A stretch of 64,000 bases of DNA from CAYMZZ01 sp044463125 (GTDB taxonomy: Bacteria; Bacteroidota; Bacteroidia; Chitinophagales; Chitinophagaceae), in contig JBIQMS010000017.1 of assembly GCA_044463125.1 (NCBI GenBank), positions 15,725 through 79,724 of the forward strand, written 5' to 3'. The notes beneath the pieces are model-generated. The model saw nothing but the letters and a program-made list of their open reading frames with translations, had not been told where the DNA came from and searched no databases. The position numbers and the translations under genes are program-made. Below, piece after piece: positions 18,259 to 26,627 of this stretch (position 1 is its first letter; each line of letters opens with the position of its first letter).

Positions 18259-19374
18259 TTTAGGTAGTAACAATCGCTTTATCTTATTCGACTTATGCAA
18301 TAAATCCTGCTTGTCTTTGCTAAGGACCGTTACGTGCCCCATTTTACGGCCGGGTTTGGTTTCTTTTTTCCCATAGAGGTGCACAAAGGCATTGACTACT
18401 TTCAGGGTTTCTTCCAGTCCTTCGTATTTAACCGGCCCGCTATGGCCTGGGGCTCCAATGATATTGATCATAATGGATGGAAGAATGGCTTCCGTGTTGC
18501 CCAATGGATAATCGAGCATCACCCGCCAAAGCATATCGAACTGTGAACTGTAGTGGGCTTCTATGCTGTGATGCCCGCTATTATGTACCCGCGGTGCGGT
18601 TTCGTTCACATACACTTCTCCCTTTTTGTCGAGAAAAAGCTCTACAGCGAAAAGGCCGGGCGATTTGAAATTCCGGACAACGGACAGGGAAATTGCTTCC
18701 ACTTTCCAAAGGGTTTTGGTATCAATTTCCGCCGGGCAAAGCTGATAATCGAGCAGGTTCAGATCGGGATCAAACAACATTTCCACAGGTGGGTAAAGAA
18801 CCGTTTGCCCATTGTTGTCAACAGCAACTATTTGGGCAATCTCTTTTTGGATGTCGATCGCTTTTTCCAACACCGAAGGGGCGTCGAAACCAAGGGGGAT
18901 CTCTTTTTCTTCTTTAAGAATTTGTACACCTTTGCCATCATAGCCGCCTTCGCCCAGTTTGTGTACGGCCGGCAGAAATCCCCTGGCGGCTTCCAGTTCC
19001 GCTCGGTTTTGGGTGATGATGAATTCAGCCGTGGGGATTTCATGCGACTGATAATATTGTTTTTGCTAGATCTTATTCTTGATAGTGCGAAGTACAGCAG
19101 GCTTCGGATAGATTTTTACGCCTTCCTGCTCCAGCTTCTCCAGGGCATCCACATTCACATTCTCAATTTCGATGGTGAGGGCGTCAAGGCCCTTCCCGAA
19201 CTGGTAAACTGCATCAAAATCGCGGATATTGCCGGTTGTAAAATGGTGACAGAGATGGGCCGCCGGGCATTCAGGGTCGTTTTCCATCACAAAAGTTTCT
19301 ACTGGATAATTGGCCGCCGCCTGCAGCAACATTCTACCCAACTGGCCACCGCCGAGGATTCCGATTTTACGCAT
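18253..19374 (-). pseudogene. purK: purK interrupted by one in-frame amber codon
   Basis: The gene encodes N5-carboxyaminoimidazole ribonucleotide synthetase, the ATP-grasp partner of PurE. The N-terminal part from 19374 (GILGGGQLGRML) runs to codon 102 and meets TAG at 19066-19068. The same frame then continues without another stop for 270 codons to 18253, covering the ATP-grasp core (VHKLGEGGYDGKGVQIL) and the C-terminal signature NETAPRVHNSGHHS. I translated the bridge by hand: KNKI-stop-QKQYYQSHEIPTAEF. A single base change would restore a sense codon. It may be a recent nonsense mutation, a sequencing error or a read-through codon. A GTG at 18871-18873 could at best give a truncated C-terminal fragment. 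Confidence 0.85.
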
Positions 19375-19378
19375 GGGG

Positions 19379-19386
19379 CAAAGATA
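19379..19386 (-). promoter_or_regulatory. TAnnTTTG promoter box of purK
   Basis: TATCTTTG on the minus strand sits exactly four bases upstream of the purK ATG, as at three other genes here. This spacing predicts a nearly leaderless transcript. Confidence 0.45.
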
Positions 19387-19394
19387 GAGGTTGG

Positions 19395-19548
19395 ACGTAT
19401 TACGTAATACGTAGTACGTTTTTTGGGGTTTAAAGTTTAGGGTTTAAAGTTTAATGTTTGGGTATCAACTCTAAACCCTAAACCTAAAACTTTAAACCAG
19501 AGACCAAACGTACAACGTAAAACGTATTACGTAAAACGTACTACGTTT
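19395..19548. repeat. A-B-loop-B'-A' nested palindromic repeat between divergent promoter boxes
   Basis: A (19395-19420), B (19427-19460), B' (19468-19499) and A' (19508-19548) form a long nested inverted repeat. It lies between the minus-strand purK box (19379-19386) and a plus-strand TACCTTTG box (19551-19558), the same arrangement as at 41979-42230. Confidence 0.8.
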
Positions 19549-19550
19549 CC

Positions 19551-19558
19551 TACCTTTG
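19551..19558 (+). promoter_or_regulatory. TAnnTTTG promoter box before a short reading frame
   Basis: TACCTTTG is followed by CCCC and then the ATG at 19563. The four-base spacing repeats that seen at purK, the YggS gene and the flavoprotein gene. Confidence 0.4.
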
Positions 19559-19562
19559 CCCC

Positions 19563-19655
19563 ATGCGCCCCGACTTCGCCCATAAGCTTTTCCCCGACTA
19601 CCGCGCGCGTTTCAACCTGCTCATGGAAACGCTGGCCATGGACAGTTCATGCTGA
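19563..19655 (+). pseudogene. Short reading frame, probable 5' remnant of a lost gene
   Basis: Thirty codons (MRPDFAHKLFPDYRARFNLL ... SSC) start just after a promoter-like box and end at TGA 19653-19655, followed at once by B-type repeats. Its codon use and GC content resemble real genes here rather than the AT-rich gap around it. It looks like the beginning of a gene whose remainder was deleted or replaced by repeats; a genuine 30-residue peptide is the alternative. I do not recognise the family. Confidence 0.4.
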
Positions 19656-19679
19656 ATTCATTTCACAACCGCTTTTTTT

Positions 19680-19797
19680 TGGGTTTAAAGTTTAGGGTTT
19701 AAGGTTTAAGGACTAATGATTTGGATCTATGCTCTAAACGTTAAACCCTAAACGTTAAACCTTAAACTTACAACTTACAACTTTCAACTCTCAACAT
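19680..19797. repeat. B-loop-B' repeat with C' tail
   Basis: B units (19680-19711) face B' units (19733-19768) across about 20 bases, and C' units (ttacaacttacaactttc, 19767-19797) run up to the hppD start codon. No separate promoter for hppD is visible. Confidence 0.7.
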
Positions 19798-20931
19798 ATG
19801 AATTCAACAACAGCATCAACAGCCAAACATAGTACAGAGGCCGATTTTCTTCCTTTGGAAGGAACCGATTATGTGGAATTTTATGTGGGTAATGCGAAGC
19901 AAGCGGCCCATTATTATATAAGCGCTTTTGGTTTTCAGGCACTGGCTTATGCCGGCCCGGAGACCGGGCAAAAGGATCGGGCCAGCTATGTGGTTCGTCA
20001 ACATAAACTCACCTTTATGCTTACCACGCCATTGAGGGCGGGTAATCCTGTCGCCGACCATATTTACAAACATGGCGATGGCGTGAAATCACTCAGCCTT
20101 CGCGTGCCAGATGCCACCCTTGCCTGGGAAGAAACAACAAAACGCGGTGCGCGCTCCTATATGAAACCCACCCGTATGCAGGATGAGGATGGTGAGCTGG
20201 TGATGAGTGGCATTCATACGTATGGTGATACCATTCACTTGTTCATAGAACGTAAGAATTACAAAGGTGTCTTTATGCCGGGTTTCAGGGCCTGGAATAA
20301 TCCGCATTTTCAGACCAAAGACTGTGGTTTGCTTTATGTGGACCATTGCGTGGGCAATGTGGGTTGGAACCAGATGAACCCCTGGGTGAAGTTTTATGAA
20401 GATGTGATGGGCTTCAAAAATATTCTCAGTTTTGATGATGAAGATATTTCCACTGAATACTCCGCACTGATGAGTAAGGTGATGAGTAGTGGAAATGGAT
20501 TTGTGAAATTTCCCATTAATGAACCGGCGGAAGGAAAGAAAAAATCGCAGGTGGAAGAATACCTGGATTTCTATGATGGCGAAGGTGTGCAACATGTGGC
20601 ACTGGCCACCAAGGATATCGTAAAAACGGTTCGGGACCTTATGAGCCGTGGAGTTGAATTTTTGAAAGTGCCCACTACTTACTATGATGATCTATTGGAT
20701 AGGGTAGGGACAATTGACGAAGACCTGGAACCTTTGAAAGAATTGGGAATTCTGGTGGATCGCGATAATGAGGGATATCTTCTGCAATTGTTCTCCAAAC
20801 CCGTTCAGGACCGGCCCACACTTTTCTTTGAAATCATTCAGCGTAAGGGAGCCAAAAGCTTTGGTAAAGGTAATTTCAAGGCCCTTTTCGAAGCTATAGA
20901 AAGGGAGCAGGAAGCAAGGGGTAATCTTTGA
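19798..20931 (+). CDS. hppD: 4-hydroxyphenylpyruvate dioxygenase
   Basis: The 377-residue protein is a complete 4-hydroxyphenylpyruvate dioxygenase, a non-haem iron enzyme of tyrosine breakdown that makes homogentisate. Two vicinal-oxygen-chelate domains are visible. The three iron ligands are in place: H183 in VDHCVGNV, H266 in VQHVALAT and E345 in FFEIIQR. The C-terminal part (ALFEAIEREQEARGNL) matches the family. No homogentisate dioxygenase or fumarylacetoacetase gene lies nearby. The start codon directly follows repeat DNA, and an intrinsic terminator follows the stop. Confidence 0.93.
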   Translation: MNSTTASTAKHSTEADFLPLEGTDYVEFYVGNAKQAAHYYISAFGFQALAYAGPETGQKDRASYVVRQHKLTFMLTTPLRAGNPVADHIYKHGDGVKSLSLRVPDATLAWEETTKRGARSYMKPTRMQDEDGELVMSGIHTYGDTIHLFIERKNYKGVFMPGFRAWNNPHFQTKDCGLLYVDHCVGNVGWNQMNPWVKFYEDVMGFKNILSFDDEDISTEYSALMSKVMSSGNGFVKFPINEPAEGKKKSQVEEYLDFYDGEGVQHVALATKDIVKTVRDLMSRGVEFLKVPTTYYDDLLDRVGTIDEDLEPLKELGILVDRDNEGYLLQLFSKPVQDRPTLFFEIIQRKGAKSFGKGNFKALFEAIEREQEARGNL

Positions 20932-20953
20932 TGGAATAACCCTAAGGGATGCC

Positions 20954-20987
20954 GGCCACTGCATGCAAAGCTTGCAGTGGCCGTTTT
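20954..20987 (+). terminator. Intrinsic terminator after hppD
   Basis: A perfect 10-base-pair stem GGCCACTGCA/TGCAGTGGCC with a 9-base loop (20954-20982) is followed by TTTTATTT. It lies 22 bases after the hppD stop. Confidence 0.75.
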
Positions 20988-21084
20988 ATTTAAGAGAAGT
21001 AGATGAGTTTCAATTGGCTAACTATTTAACAGTTAAGCCAAAATATACTATCTTAGTGTGTCGTTAATAAGTAGATTCCGCACA

Positions 21085-22263
21085 ATGAAAAACCTGTTCC
21101 GGATACTAACCCTTTTATTTTTGCTGCCCCTGGCAGGCGAGAGCCAGCCCTACCGTGGTGGCGCTTCCTTTATCGATTTCCAAAAAACATTTCCCCGACC
21201 GGAAGAATCATTTCGCCGGAAAGAAGATACCCTTCGCAAACAATTCAGCGCCCTCAAGCTGGAATGGCCCGCAAAATATCTTTATATACGCTCCTTCAAG
21301 TACGACAGCAAGCTGGAAGTATGGGTGAAGAATGAGTATAAAGAAAATTACCAGCTTTTCAAGACTTATAAGGTTTGTGCACTGGCGGGATCCCTGGGGC
21401 CGAAGCGCCTGGAAGGCGACTACCAGGTGCCGGAAGGATTTTATTATATCAATGAGTTTAATCCTCGCAGCAGCTATTACCTATCTCTTGGTCTTAATTA
21501 TCCTAATCTATCTGATCTGGTGCTCAGCGATTCTCTGAGGCCCGGTGGTGATATATATATCCACGGCAGTTGTGTAACGGTGGGTTGTATTCCGCTGACC
21601 GATCAGCAGATTGATGAGTTGTATATTTTGGCTGCCCATGCCAAGAGCCAGGGTCAGGATTATATTCCGGTTCATATTTTCCCGATCCGGTACGATGTGC
21701 CCAGGAGTATCAATTACCTGGAAAACCTGACAAAGGACGATCCGGACCTGAAAAAGTTTACCGACAGGCTGGGCGATGCTTTCGACTATTTTGAAAAACA
21801 TCGTCAACTGCCAGTGATCATGGTAGATGATAAGGGCGAATATTTTGTGAATGGCGTAGCCGACAATAAGCGGAAGGCTAAGGATGTGAATAAGCCGGCC
21901 GTGAAGAAGCCGCCGGTGAAGCATCGCACACGTTCCATTCCTCAATTGGCGGAAGCTGTGCATAAATGGCCACAGTTCCCGGGTGGCGGTGATGCCTTTA
22001 TGGCTTATCTCGACCAATTGGGAAAAGATATGATAGCCTACCTGCCTACCGGCACGCATAAGATATTTGTACAGGTAGAGTTCATCGTGGATAAAGACGG
22101 CGTTCCCGTTAATTTCAAGGTATTGAAAGGGAGCAACGACCAGGATTTTATCGACGAGCTCATTACGCGTATGGAGCAGATGCCCCAATGGCAACCTGCT
22201 GTTTTGCACGACAAGCCCGTCGCCAAGAAAATGATTCAGACGGTTACAGTGGGGCTTGATTAA
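21085..22263 (+). CDS. Exported L,D-transpeptidase with C-terminal TonB-like domain
   Basis: The ATG at 21085 starts a signal peptide (MKNLFRILTLLFLLPLAG); a GTG in frame at 21058 is less likely. The 392-residue product has a YafK-like L,D-transpeptidase domain with H160 and the catalytic cysteine C168 in HGSCVTVGCIPLTD; such enzymes cross-link peptidoglycan or attach proteins to it. A basic linker rich in Lys and Pro (about 265-295) leads to a last ~90 residues (HKIFVQVEFIVDKDGVPVNF ... MPQWQPAV) that match the pattern of a TonB C-terminal domain. The order enzyme-linker-TonB fold is unusual. No operon partner is apparent. Confidence 0.8.
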   Translation: MKNLFRILTLLFLLPLAGESQPYRGGASFIDFQKTFPRPEESFRRKEDTLRKQFSALKLEWPAKYLYIRSFKYDSKLEVWVKNEYKENYQLFKTYKVCALAGSLGPKRLEGDYQVPEGFYYINEFNPRSSYYLSLGLNYPNLSDLVLSDSLRPGGDIYIHGSCVTVGCIPLTDQQIDELYILAAHAKSQGQDYIPVHIFPIRYDVPRSINYLENLTKDDPDLKKFTDRLGDAFDYFEKHRQLPVIMVDDKGEYFVNGVADNKRKAKDVNKPAVKKPPVKHRTRSIPQLAEAVHKWPQFPGGGDAFMAYLDQLGKDMIAYLPTGTHKIFVQVEFIVDKDGVPVNFKVLKGSNDQDFIDELITRMEQMPQWQPAVLHDKPVAKKMIQTVTVGLD

Positions 22264-22328
22264 GGCCACTGTCTGCTATGCCAATTTCGCCTGCATGTTT
22301 CAATTCCGTAATTCTTATCGGGCAATCA

Positions 22329-23591
22329 TCACGCATAAAGAACCTGCACGGTTTCTCTCGTTTGCTGTTGCAGGCTAATCATTTTTCCATCTGTCATTTC
22401 GTCCAGTAATGCCGCTGTATAGTGCCGGATGGTAAGAAGGGAATAGCCTTTCATTACCTGCACATCTACAAAAGACGAAGCATCGAGCGCCAGTTTTTGA
22501 ATTTTTTCCTCATGGTGATCAAGTACACAAAGAAAGCTGATAGCGCCGTTCTGGGTAAGGCTGGGCTTCAGTTTCATTTCTTCCAGCAACTGGTAGATAT
22601 GTCCTACATGATGCTCGCCTATAAAGGAGAAATCGCGGGACCGCATCTCGAGCAACACCTGGTTTTCTTTTAACACAATAACCGGGGGCAATTGCGGAAT
22701 GGATTGGTGATGGATATGGGTGCCCTGCAATTCCGGTTTCAGGAAGCATTTTACAAATAGTGGTATGCCCTTGTTTTGAAGTGGTTTTATGGTTTTGGGG
22801 TGAATGACCTGCGCGCCATAGTAGGCCATTTCAATAACCTCGGCATAATTGAGTTCGTGCAGCGGCACTGCATTTGGAAACTGGCGCGGATCGGCATTCA
22901 TCACGCTTTCCACATCTTTCCAGATGGTTAGGCTTTCCGCATCCAGGATATTGGCAAAAACTGCCGCTGAATAGTCACTCCCTTCACGACCCAAAGTGGT
23001 GCTTTCGTTTTCATCGGTAGCGCCAATATAGCCCTGTGTAAGTACAATACGGCCCGGAGCCAGCAAGGGTTTTATCTGCAAATGCACCTGCCGGCTGGTA
23101 AAATCCCAATCTACCGTAGCGTCCCGGAAATTATCATCGGTACGCATAATGTCGCGAACATCCAGCCAGGTATTAGCCTGTCCCGCCTCCCGAAGATAAT
23201 GACTGATAATACTGGTACTCATCAATTCGCCCACGCAAACCACCTGGTCGTAATAGTAATCAAACTCACGTTGCGGATCGTCGTGCAGCAGCCATTCCAC
23301 TTCGGTAAAAAAATCACGTAATTGCTGCTCGCATGCCAGATAGCCTTTGTCAAGAATTTGTCGGGCTGTATTCAAATGATCTTCTTTCACCCCGTCAAAA
23401 AGTTGGAGCGCTTCTTCCTTGCGGCCAGCATAAAAAGCCTCCACTACTTTTTCAAGGGCATTGGTGGTTTTGCCCATGGCCGATATCACCACTAGCAGGG
23501 TTTCCTGCGAATAAGATCGCAGTATTTGCCCCAAATTGTTGATTCGTTCTATGCTGTTGACGGAAGCCCCTCCAAACTTGAAAACTTTCAT
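22329..23591 (-). CDS. lysC: Aspartate kinase
   Basis: A monofunctional aspartate kinase of 420 residues, the first enzyme of the lysine/threonine/methionine pathway. The N-terminus has the signature VFKFGGASV; GREGSDYSAAVFA and KDVESVMNADPR follow in the amino-acid kinase domain. The C-terminal ~120 residues (VLLEMRSRDFSFIGEHH ...) are consistent with an ACT regulatory region. It is transcribed alone, divergent from fbp with 137 bases between the starts. Confidence 0.88.
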   Translation of the reverse strand: MKVFKFGGASVNSIERINNLGQILRSYSQETLLVVISAMGKTTNALEKVVEAFYAGRKEEALQLFDGVKEDHLNTARQILDKGYLACEQQLRDFFTEVEWLLHDDPQREFDYYYDQVVCVGELMSTSIISHYLREAGQANTWLDVRDIMRTDDNFRDATVDWDFTSRQVHLQIKPLLAPGRIVLTQGYIGATDENESTTLGREGSDYSAAVFANILDAESLTIWKDVESVMNADPRQFPNAVPLHELNYAEVIEMAYYGAQVIHPKTIKPLQNKGIPLFVKCFLKPELQGTHIHHQSIPQLPPVIVLKENQVLLEMRSRDFSFIGEHHVGHIYQLLEEMKLKPSLTQNGAISFLCVLDHHEEKIQKLALDASSFVDVQVMKGYSLLTIRHYTAALLDEMTDGKMISLQQQTRETVQVLYA

Positions 23592-23698
23592 GTCGCAAAT
23601 TTCGGGAAATTGAATATGGCTTTATCCGGAAAATCATGTCACCCTTAAAACTGTTTATCCATTTCATAATCCGGCTTTAATCGAAAACGGAACTTTCA

Positions 23699-23706
23699 TA
23701 CATTTG
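23699..23706 (+). promoter_or_regulatory. TAnnTTTG promoter box of fbp
   Basis: TACATTTG matches the consensus and lies 22 bases before the fbp ATG. Confidence 0.35.
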
Positions 23707-23728
23707 TTCGTATTAACTACCAACTGCA

Positions 23729-24733
23729 ATGCCATTTAACCGAAAGATCCTGACCCTGGATGAGTTCACCATCCAGCAATTACGAGATTTTCCCCATGCC
23801 ACCGGTGAGCTCAGCAACCTGCTTCGCGACCTGGGCCTTGCCGCCAAGCGCGTGAACGTGGAAGTAAATAAAGCCGGGCTGGTGGATATTCTCGGCGATG
23901 CTGGGAGCATCAATGTACAGGGCGAAGATGTAAAGAAGCTAGATGTATTCGCCAATGATCAGTTCATGGGTGTGCTGCGGCATGGCATTAGCTGTGCCGG
24001 AATCGCTTCCGAAGAGCTGGATGACTATGTAGCATTTGATGATGCCGTGAGCCGCAACTCCAAATACGTATGCCTTTTTGATCCGCTGGATGGCAGCGGG
24101 AATATAGATGTAAACGTTTCCATCGGTACCATTTTCGGAATTTACCGCAGGGTTACCGATAAGGGCGAACTGGCCAGCAAGGAAGACTTTTTGCAGGCCG
24201 GTGTGAAGCAGGTAGCGGCCGGCTATATCGTTTATGGCTCCAGCACTATGCTGGTTTACGCTACAAGGAGAGGCGTAAACGGTTTTACGCTTGATCCTTC
24301 CATCGGAGAATTTACCCTGAGTCACCCGGACATTAAATGCCCGCCACTCGGCGGAATTTATTCCGTGAACCATGGCAATTTCTTTCGCTACGAAAAGGGC
24401 GTGCAGGATTATATAACCGCCTGTCAGAAAAAAGAAAAAGGAACGGGTGGCCCCTATACCCAACGATATATCGGCAGTATGGTATCGGATGTGCACCGCA
24501 ACCTGATCAAGGGCGGTATTTTTATGTATCCGGGAACCACCGATAAGCCGAAAGGCAAATTGCGTCTGCTTTATGAATGTAATCCCTTTGCGTTTATAGT
24601 GGAAGTGGCAGGCGGCCGCGCCACCAATGGAAGGCAGCGTATCCTCGACATAGTGCCCACCGAACTGCATCAGCGTACGCCTATGTTTATCGGCAGCCGG
24701 GATATGATGGATGAGTTGGAAAGTTTTTTCTGA
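23729..24733 (+). CDS. fbp: Class 1 fructose-1,6-bisphosphatase
   Basis: The 334-residue enzyme hydrolyses fructose-1,6-bisphosphate in gluconeogenesis. LFDPLDGSGNIDVNVSIGTIFGIYR (metal and substrate site, about residues 113-137, first part DPLDGS) is the hallmark of class 1, and RYIGSMVSDVHRNL and KGKLRLLYECNP match the sugar-phosphate site. Length and start are normal. Two strong inverted repeats follow the stop. Confidence 0.93.
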   Translation: MPFNRKILTLDEFTIQQLRDFPHATGELSNLLRDLGLAAKRVNVEVNKAGLVDILGDAGSINVQGEDVKKLDVFANDQFMGVLRHGISCAGIASEELDDYVAFDDAVSRNSKYVCLFDPLDGSGNIDVNVSIGTIFGIYRRVTDKGELASKEDFLQAGVKQVAAGYIVYGSSTMLVYATRRGVNGFTLDPSIGEFTLSHPDIKCPPLGGIYSVNHGNFFRYEKGVQDYITACQKKEKGTGGPYTQRYIGSMVSDVHRNLIKGGIFMYPGTTDKPKGKLRLLYECNPFAFIVEVAGGRATNGRQRILDIVPTELHQRTPMFIGSRDMMDELESFF

Positions 24734-24742
24734 TTCACCTAT

Positions 24743-24815
24743 ACACCTGTAAGGTCTTTAAGACCTTACAGGTGTTTACTATAAACCTATAAGGATTGAA
24801 AATCCTTATAGGTTT
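24743..24815. repeat. Two adjacent perfect inverted repeats
   Basis: The first (24743-24775) has 16-base arms ACACCTGTAAGGTCTT/AAGACCTTACAGGTGT around a single base; the second (24783-24815) has 15-base arms AAACCTATAAGGATT/AATCCTTATAGGTTT around GAA. The two are alike in design (A-CCT-TAAGG). They may end fbp transcription, but they lack a clear T run and may be dispersed repeat elements instead. Confidence 0.7.
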
Positions 24816-24859
24816 TAGATTTATGGAAAGCTTTGCATTTGATGTGCTAATTTGCTTTT

Positions 24860-25318
24860 ATGAAAACATTCGCCCCATCCCGCATAGTTTTGTTTAGCGC
24901 TATTGCGCTCATTTTCTGCTCGTTCTGCAGTTTACCGGATGAAAAACTGGAGAAAGAAGTGTTGAAGGAAACTAACCAGTTCCGGAAAAGCCGCGGCAAA
25001 AAGTTGCTGCAGTGGCATGATGGTTTAAGTGAAATGGCCCGGCAGCATAGTGAAGCCATGGCTTCCGGAAATACACCTTTTGGGCATCAGGGATTTGAGT
25101 TGCGTGAAAAGCAGGCGCGCAAACTTCTATCTGCACGGCTTTCAGCCGTTGCTGAAAACGTAGCTTATGGGTCTGAAACGGCTGAGGATGTAGTGCAACA
25201 ATGGAAGAATTCACCGGGTCATCGCCAAAATATGCTGGGTAATTTTCGATACATAGGCGTAGGCACGGCCACCGATGCGGAGGGCAAGATCTATTTCACC
25301 CAGATTTTTGTGGAGTAA
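24860..25318 (+). CDS. Exported CAP-domain (SCP/PR-1) lipoprotein
   Basis: A 152-residue protein with an N-terminal hydrophobic export signal ending in CSFC, probably lipid-modified. The rest is a compact CAP domain: LQWHDGLSEMARQHSEAMA, FGHQGF, AENVAYG and WKNSPGHRQNMLG, with the histidines and glutamate that form the cavity of this family. Bacterial CAP proteins act at the cell surface, but their chemistry is not established. It is followed closely by the ABC ATPase gene without an obvious functional link. Confidence 0.85.
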   Translation: MKTFAPSRIVLFSAIALIFCSFCSLPDEKLEKEVLKETNQFRKSRGKKLLQWHDGLSEMARQHSEAMASGNTPFGHQGFELREKQARKLLSARLSAVAENVAYGSETAEDVVQQWKNSPGHRQNMLGNFRYIGVGTATDAEGKIYFTQIFVE

Positions 25319-25368
25319 TTTTCTTAAACGTCCTCGGCACTCCGCTCGCATTTAATTAACTTGCCTGC

Positions 25369-26133
25369 ATGCAAGGCAATAGCATCATCCGGGTGGAAAA
25401 CCTGGTCAAGAATTACGGTCCCTTTGAGGCAGTCAAGGGAATTTCATTTCAGGTTCAGGAAGGCGAGATATTTGGCTTATTGGGGCCTAACGGAGCGGGC
25501 AAGTCCACCACACTCGAAATTATTGAAACCCTGCGCCCAAAAACCAGCGGTAAGGTTTGGGTAGATGGCCTTGACCTCGACAAACAGCCCGGTGAAATCA
25601 AAAAGATCATTGGCGTGCAACTGCAGAGCAGTGGGTATTATCCCGGACTGAACCTGCTGCAGCTCATCGAACTCTTTGCCGGATTGTACAACAAGCAGGT
25701 GGCACCGATGGAATTACTCGATTCCGTAAACCTGCGCGATAAAGCCAAAGCCAAATACAAGGACCTGAGCGGCGGGCAGAAACAGCGTTTCTCCGTGGCT
25801 ACCACCCTGATCAACAATCCCAGAATTATCTTTCTCGACGAACCTACAACTGGTCTCGACCCGCAGGCCAGAAGAAGTCTGTGGGAACTGATCCGGCAGA
25901 TACGCGATAAAGGAACCACGGTCATCATCACTACCCATTACATGGATGAGGCGGAATACCTTTGTGATCGTATAGCCATTATTGATGCGGGTCGGATTGT
26001 CGCGCTCGACAGTCCCGATCAACTCATCGACAACCTGGTGGCTAAAGGTTTTGAGCGGCCCAAAGAAATGAAGATGGCCAACCTGGAAGACGTTTTCATA
26101 GATCTTACCGGGCACTCGCTTCGCGAAGAGTAA
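25369..26133 (+). CDS. ABC transporter ATP-binding protein
   Basis: A stand-alone ATPase subunit of 254 residues of the CcmA/DrrA type. Walker A is GPNGAGKST (39-47), the signature LSGGQKQRFS, Walker B RIIFLDEPTTGLDP and the H-loop ITTHYMDEAEY. It would power a membrane partner for export. No permease gene lies next to it: the next gene on the same strand, 44 bases on, encodes an FKBP. The partner must be elsewhere or absent. Confidence 0.88.
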   Translation: MQGNSIIRVENLVKNYGPFEAVKGISFQVQEGEIFGLLGPNGAGKSTTLEIIETLRPKTSGKVWVDGLDLDKQPGEIKKIIGVQLQSSGYYPGLNLLQLIELFAGLYNKQVAPMELLDSVNLRDKAKAKYKDLSGGQKQRFSVATTLINNPRIIFLDEPTTGLDPQARRSLWELIRQIRDKGTTVIITTHYMDEAEYLCDRIAIIDAGRIVALDSPDQLIDNLVAKGFERPKEMKMANLEDVFIDLTGHSLREE

Positions 26134-26177
26134 AGTTGTGCACTAATAGTGATTATCAAAAATCGTATGAAATTCTT

Positions 26178-26615
26178 ATGAGCTTACAGAACAAACTCAA
26201 ATCATTTCTCGAAAACAAAGTAGAAGCGCAGAAGAAAGCAGGCGCCGCTTTCCTGGAGGAGAATGGCCGGAAGCCGGGTATCATTAGCTTGCCGGAAGGC
26301 ATTCAATATGAAATTTTGAAGGAAGGAACCGGAGCGCAGCCCGCGCCAAATGCCACCGTTCGCGCCCATTATCGGGGTGCCCTGCTTGATGGAAAAGAAT
26401 TCGATAGCAGTTTCCGTCGCAATGAGCCATTTACAGCTCCCCTGCGTTCACTGATCAAAGGCTGGCAACTGGTTATTCCACTTATGCGCGAAGGCAGCCA
26501 TTGGCGTATCTGGATTCCGTCGGACTATGCTTATGGCGACAGAGGTGCCGGTTCCGACATACCGGGAGGAGCCACCCTGCTTTTTGAAGTGGAACTGTTG
26601 AATATTGTTTCCTAA
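26178..26615 (+). CDS. FKBP-type peptidyl-prolyl cis-trans isomerase
   Basis: I use the ATG at 26178 (MSLQNKLKSFLEN); earlier in-frame codons lack a good start. The 145-residue protein has a short helical N-terminus (about 35 residues, as in Mip/FkpA-like proteins) and one FKBP domain: VRAHYRGALLDGKEFDSS, LIKGWQLVIPLM, WRIWIPSDYAYGDRG and GATLLFEVELL. No signal peptide is seen, so it is probably cytosolic. It lies between the ABC ATPase and the YfiT-type gene. Confidence 0.87.
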   Translation: MSLQNKLKSFLENKVEAQKKAGAAFLEENGRKPGIISLPEGIQYEILKEGTGAQPAPNATVRAHYRGALLDGKEFDSSFRRNEPFTAPLRSLIKGWQLVIPLMREGSHWRIWIPSDYAYGDRGAGSDIPGGATLLFEVELLNIVS

Positions 26616-26627
26616 AATAATGAGCAT

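Noticed and set aside
19066..19068. Amber codon considered as a recoded amino acid such as pyrrolysine
   Set aside because: No sign of suppressor genes is present and other genes in the window use TAG as a plain stop (for example the Nudix gene).
18553..19407. Long plus-strand open frame opposite purK, covering the amber codon
   Set aside because: Both sides of the amber codon on the minus strand match PurK. The opposite frame has no family match and ends in repeats.
24743..24815. Hairpins after fbp considered as insertion sequence ends
   Set aside because: They are adjacent rather than flanking any transposase or target duplication.
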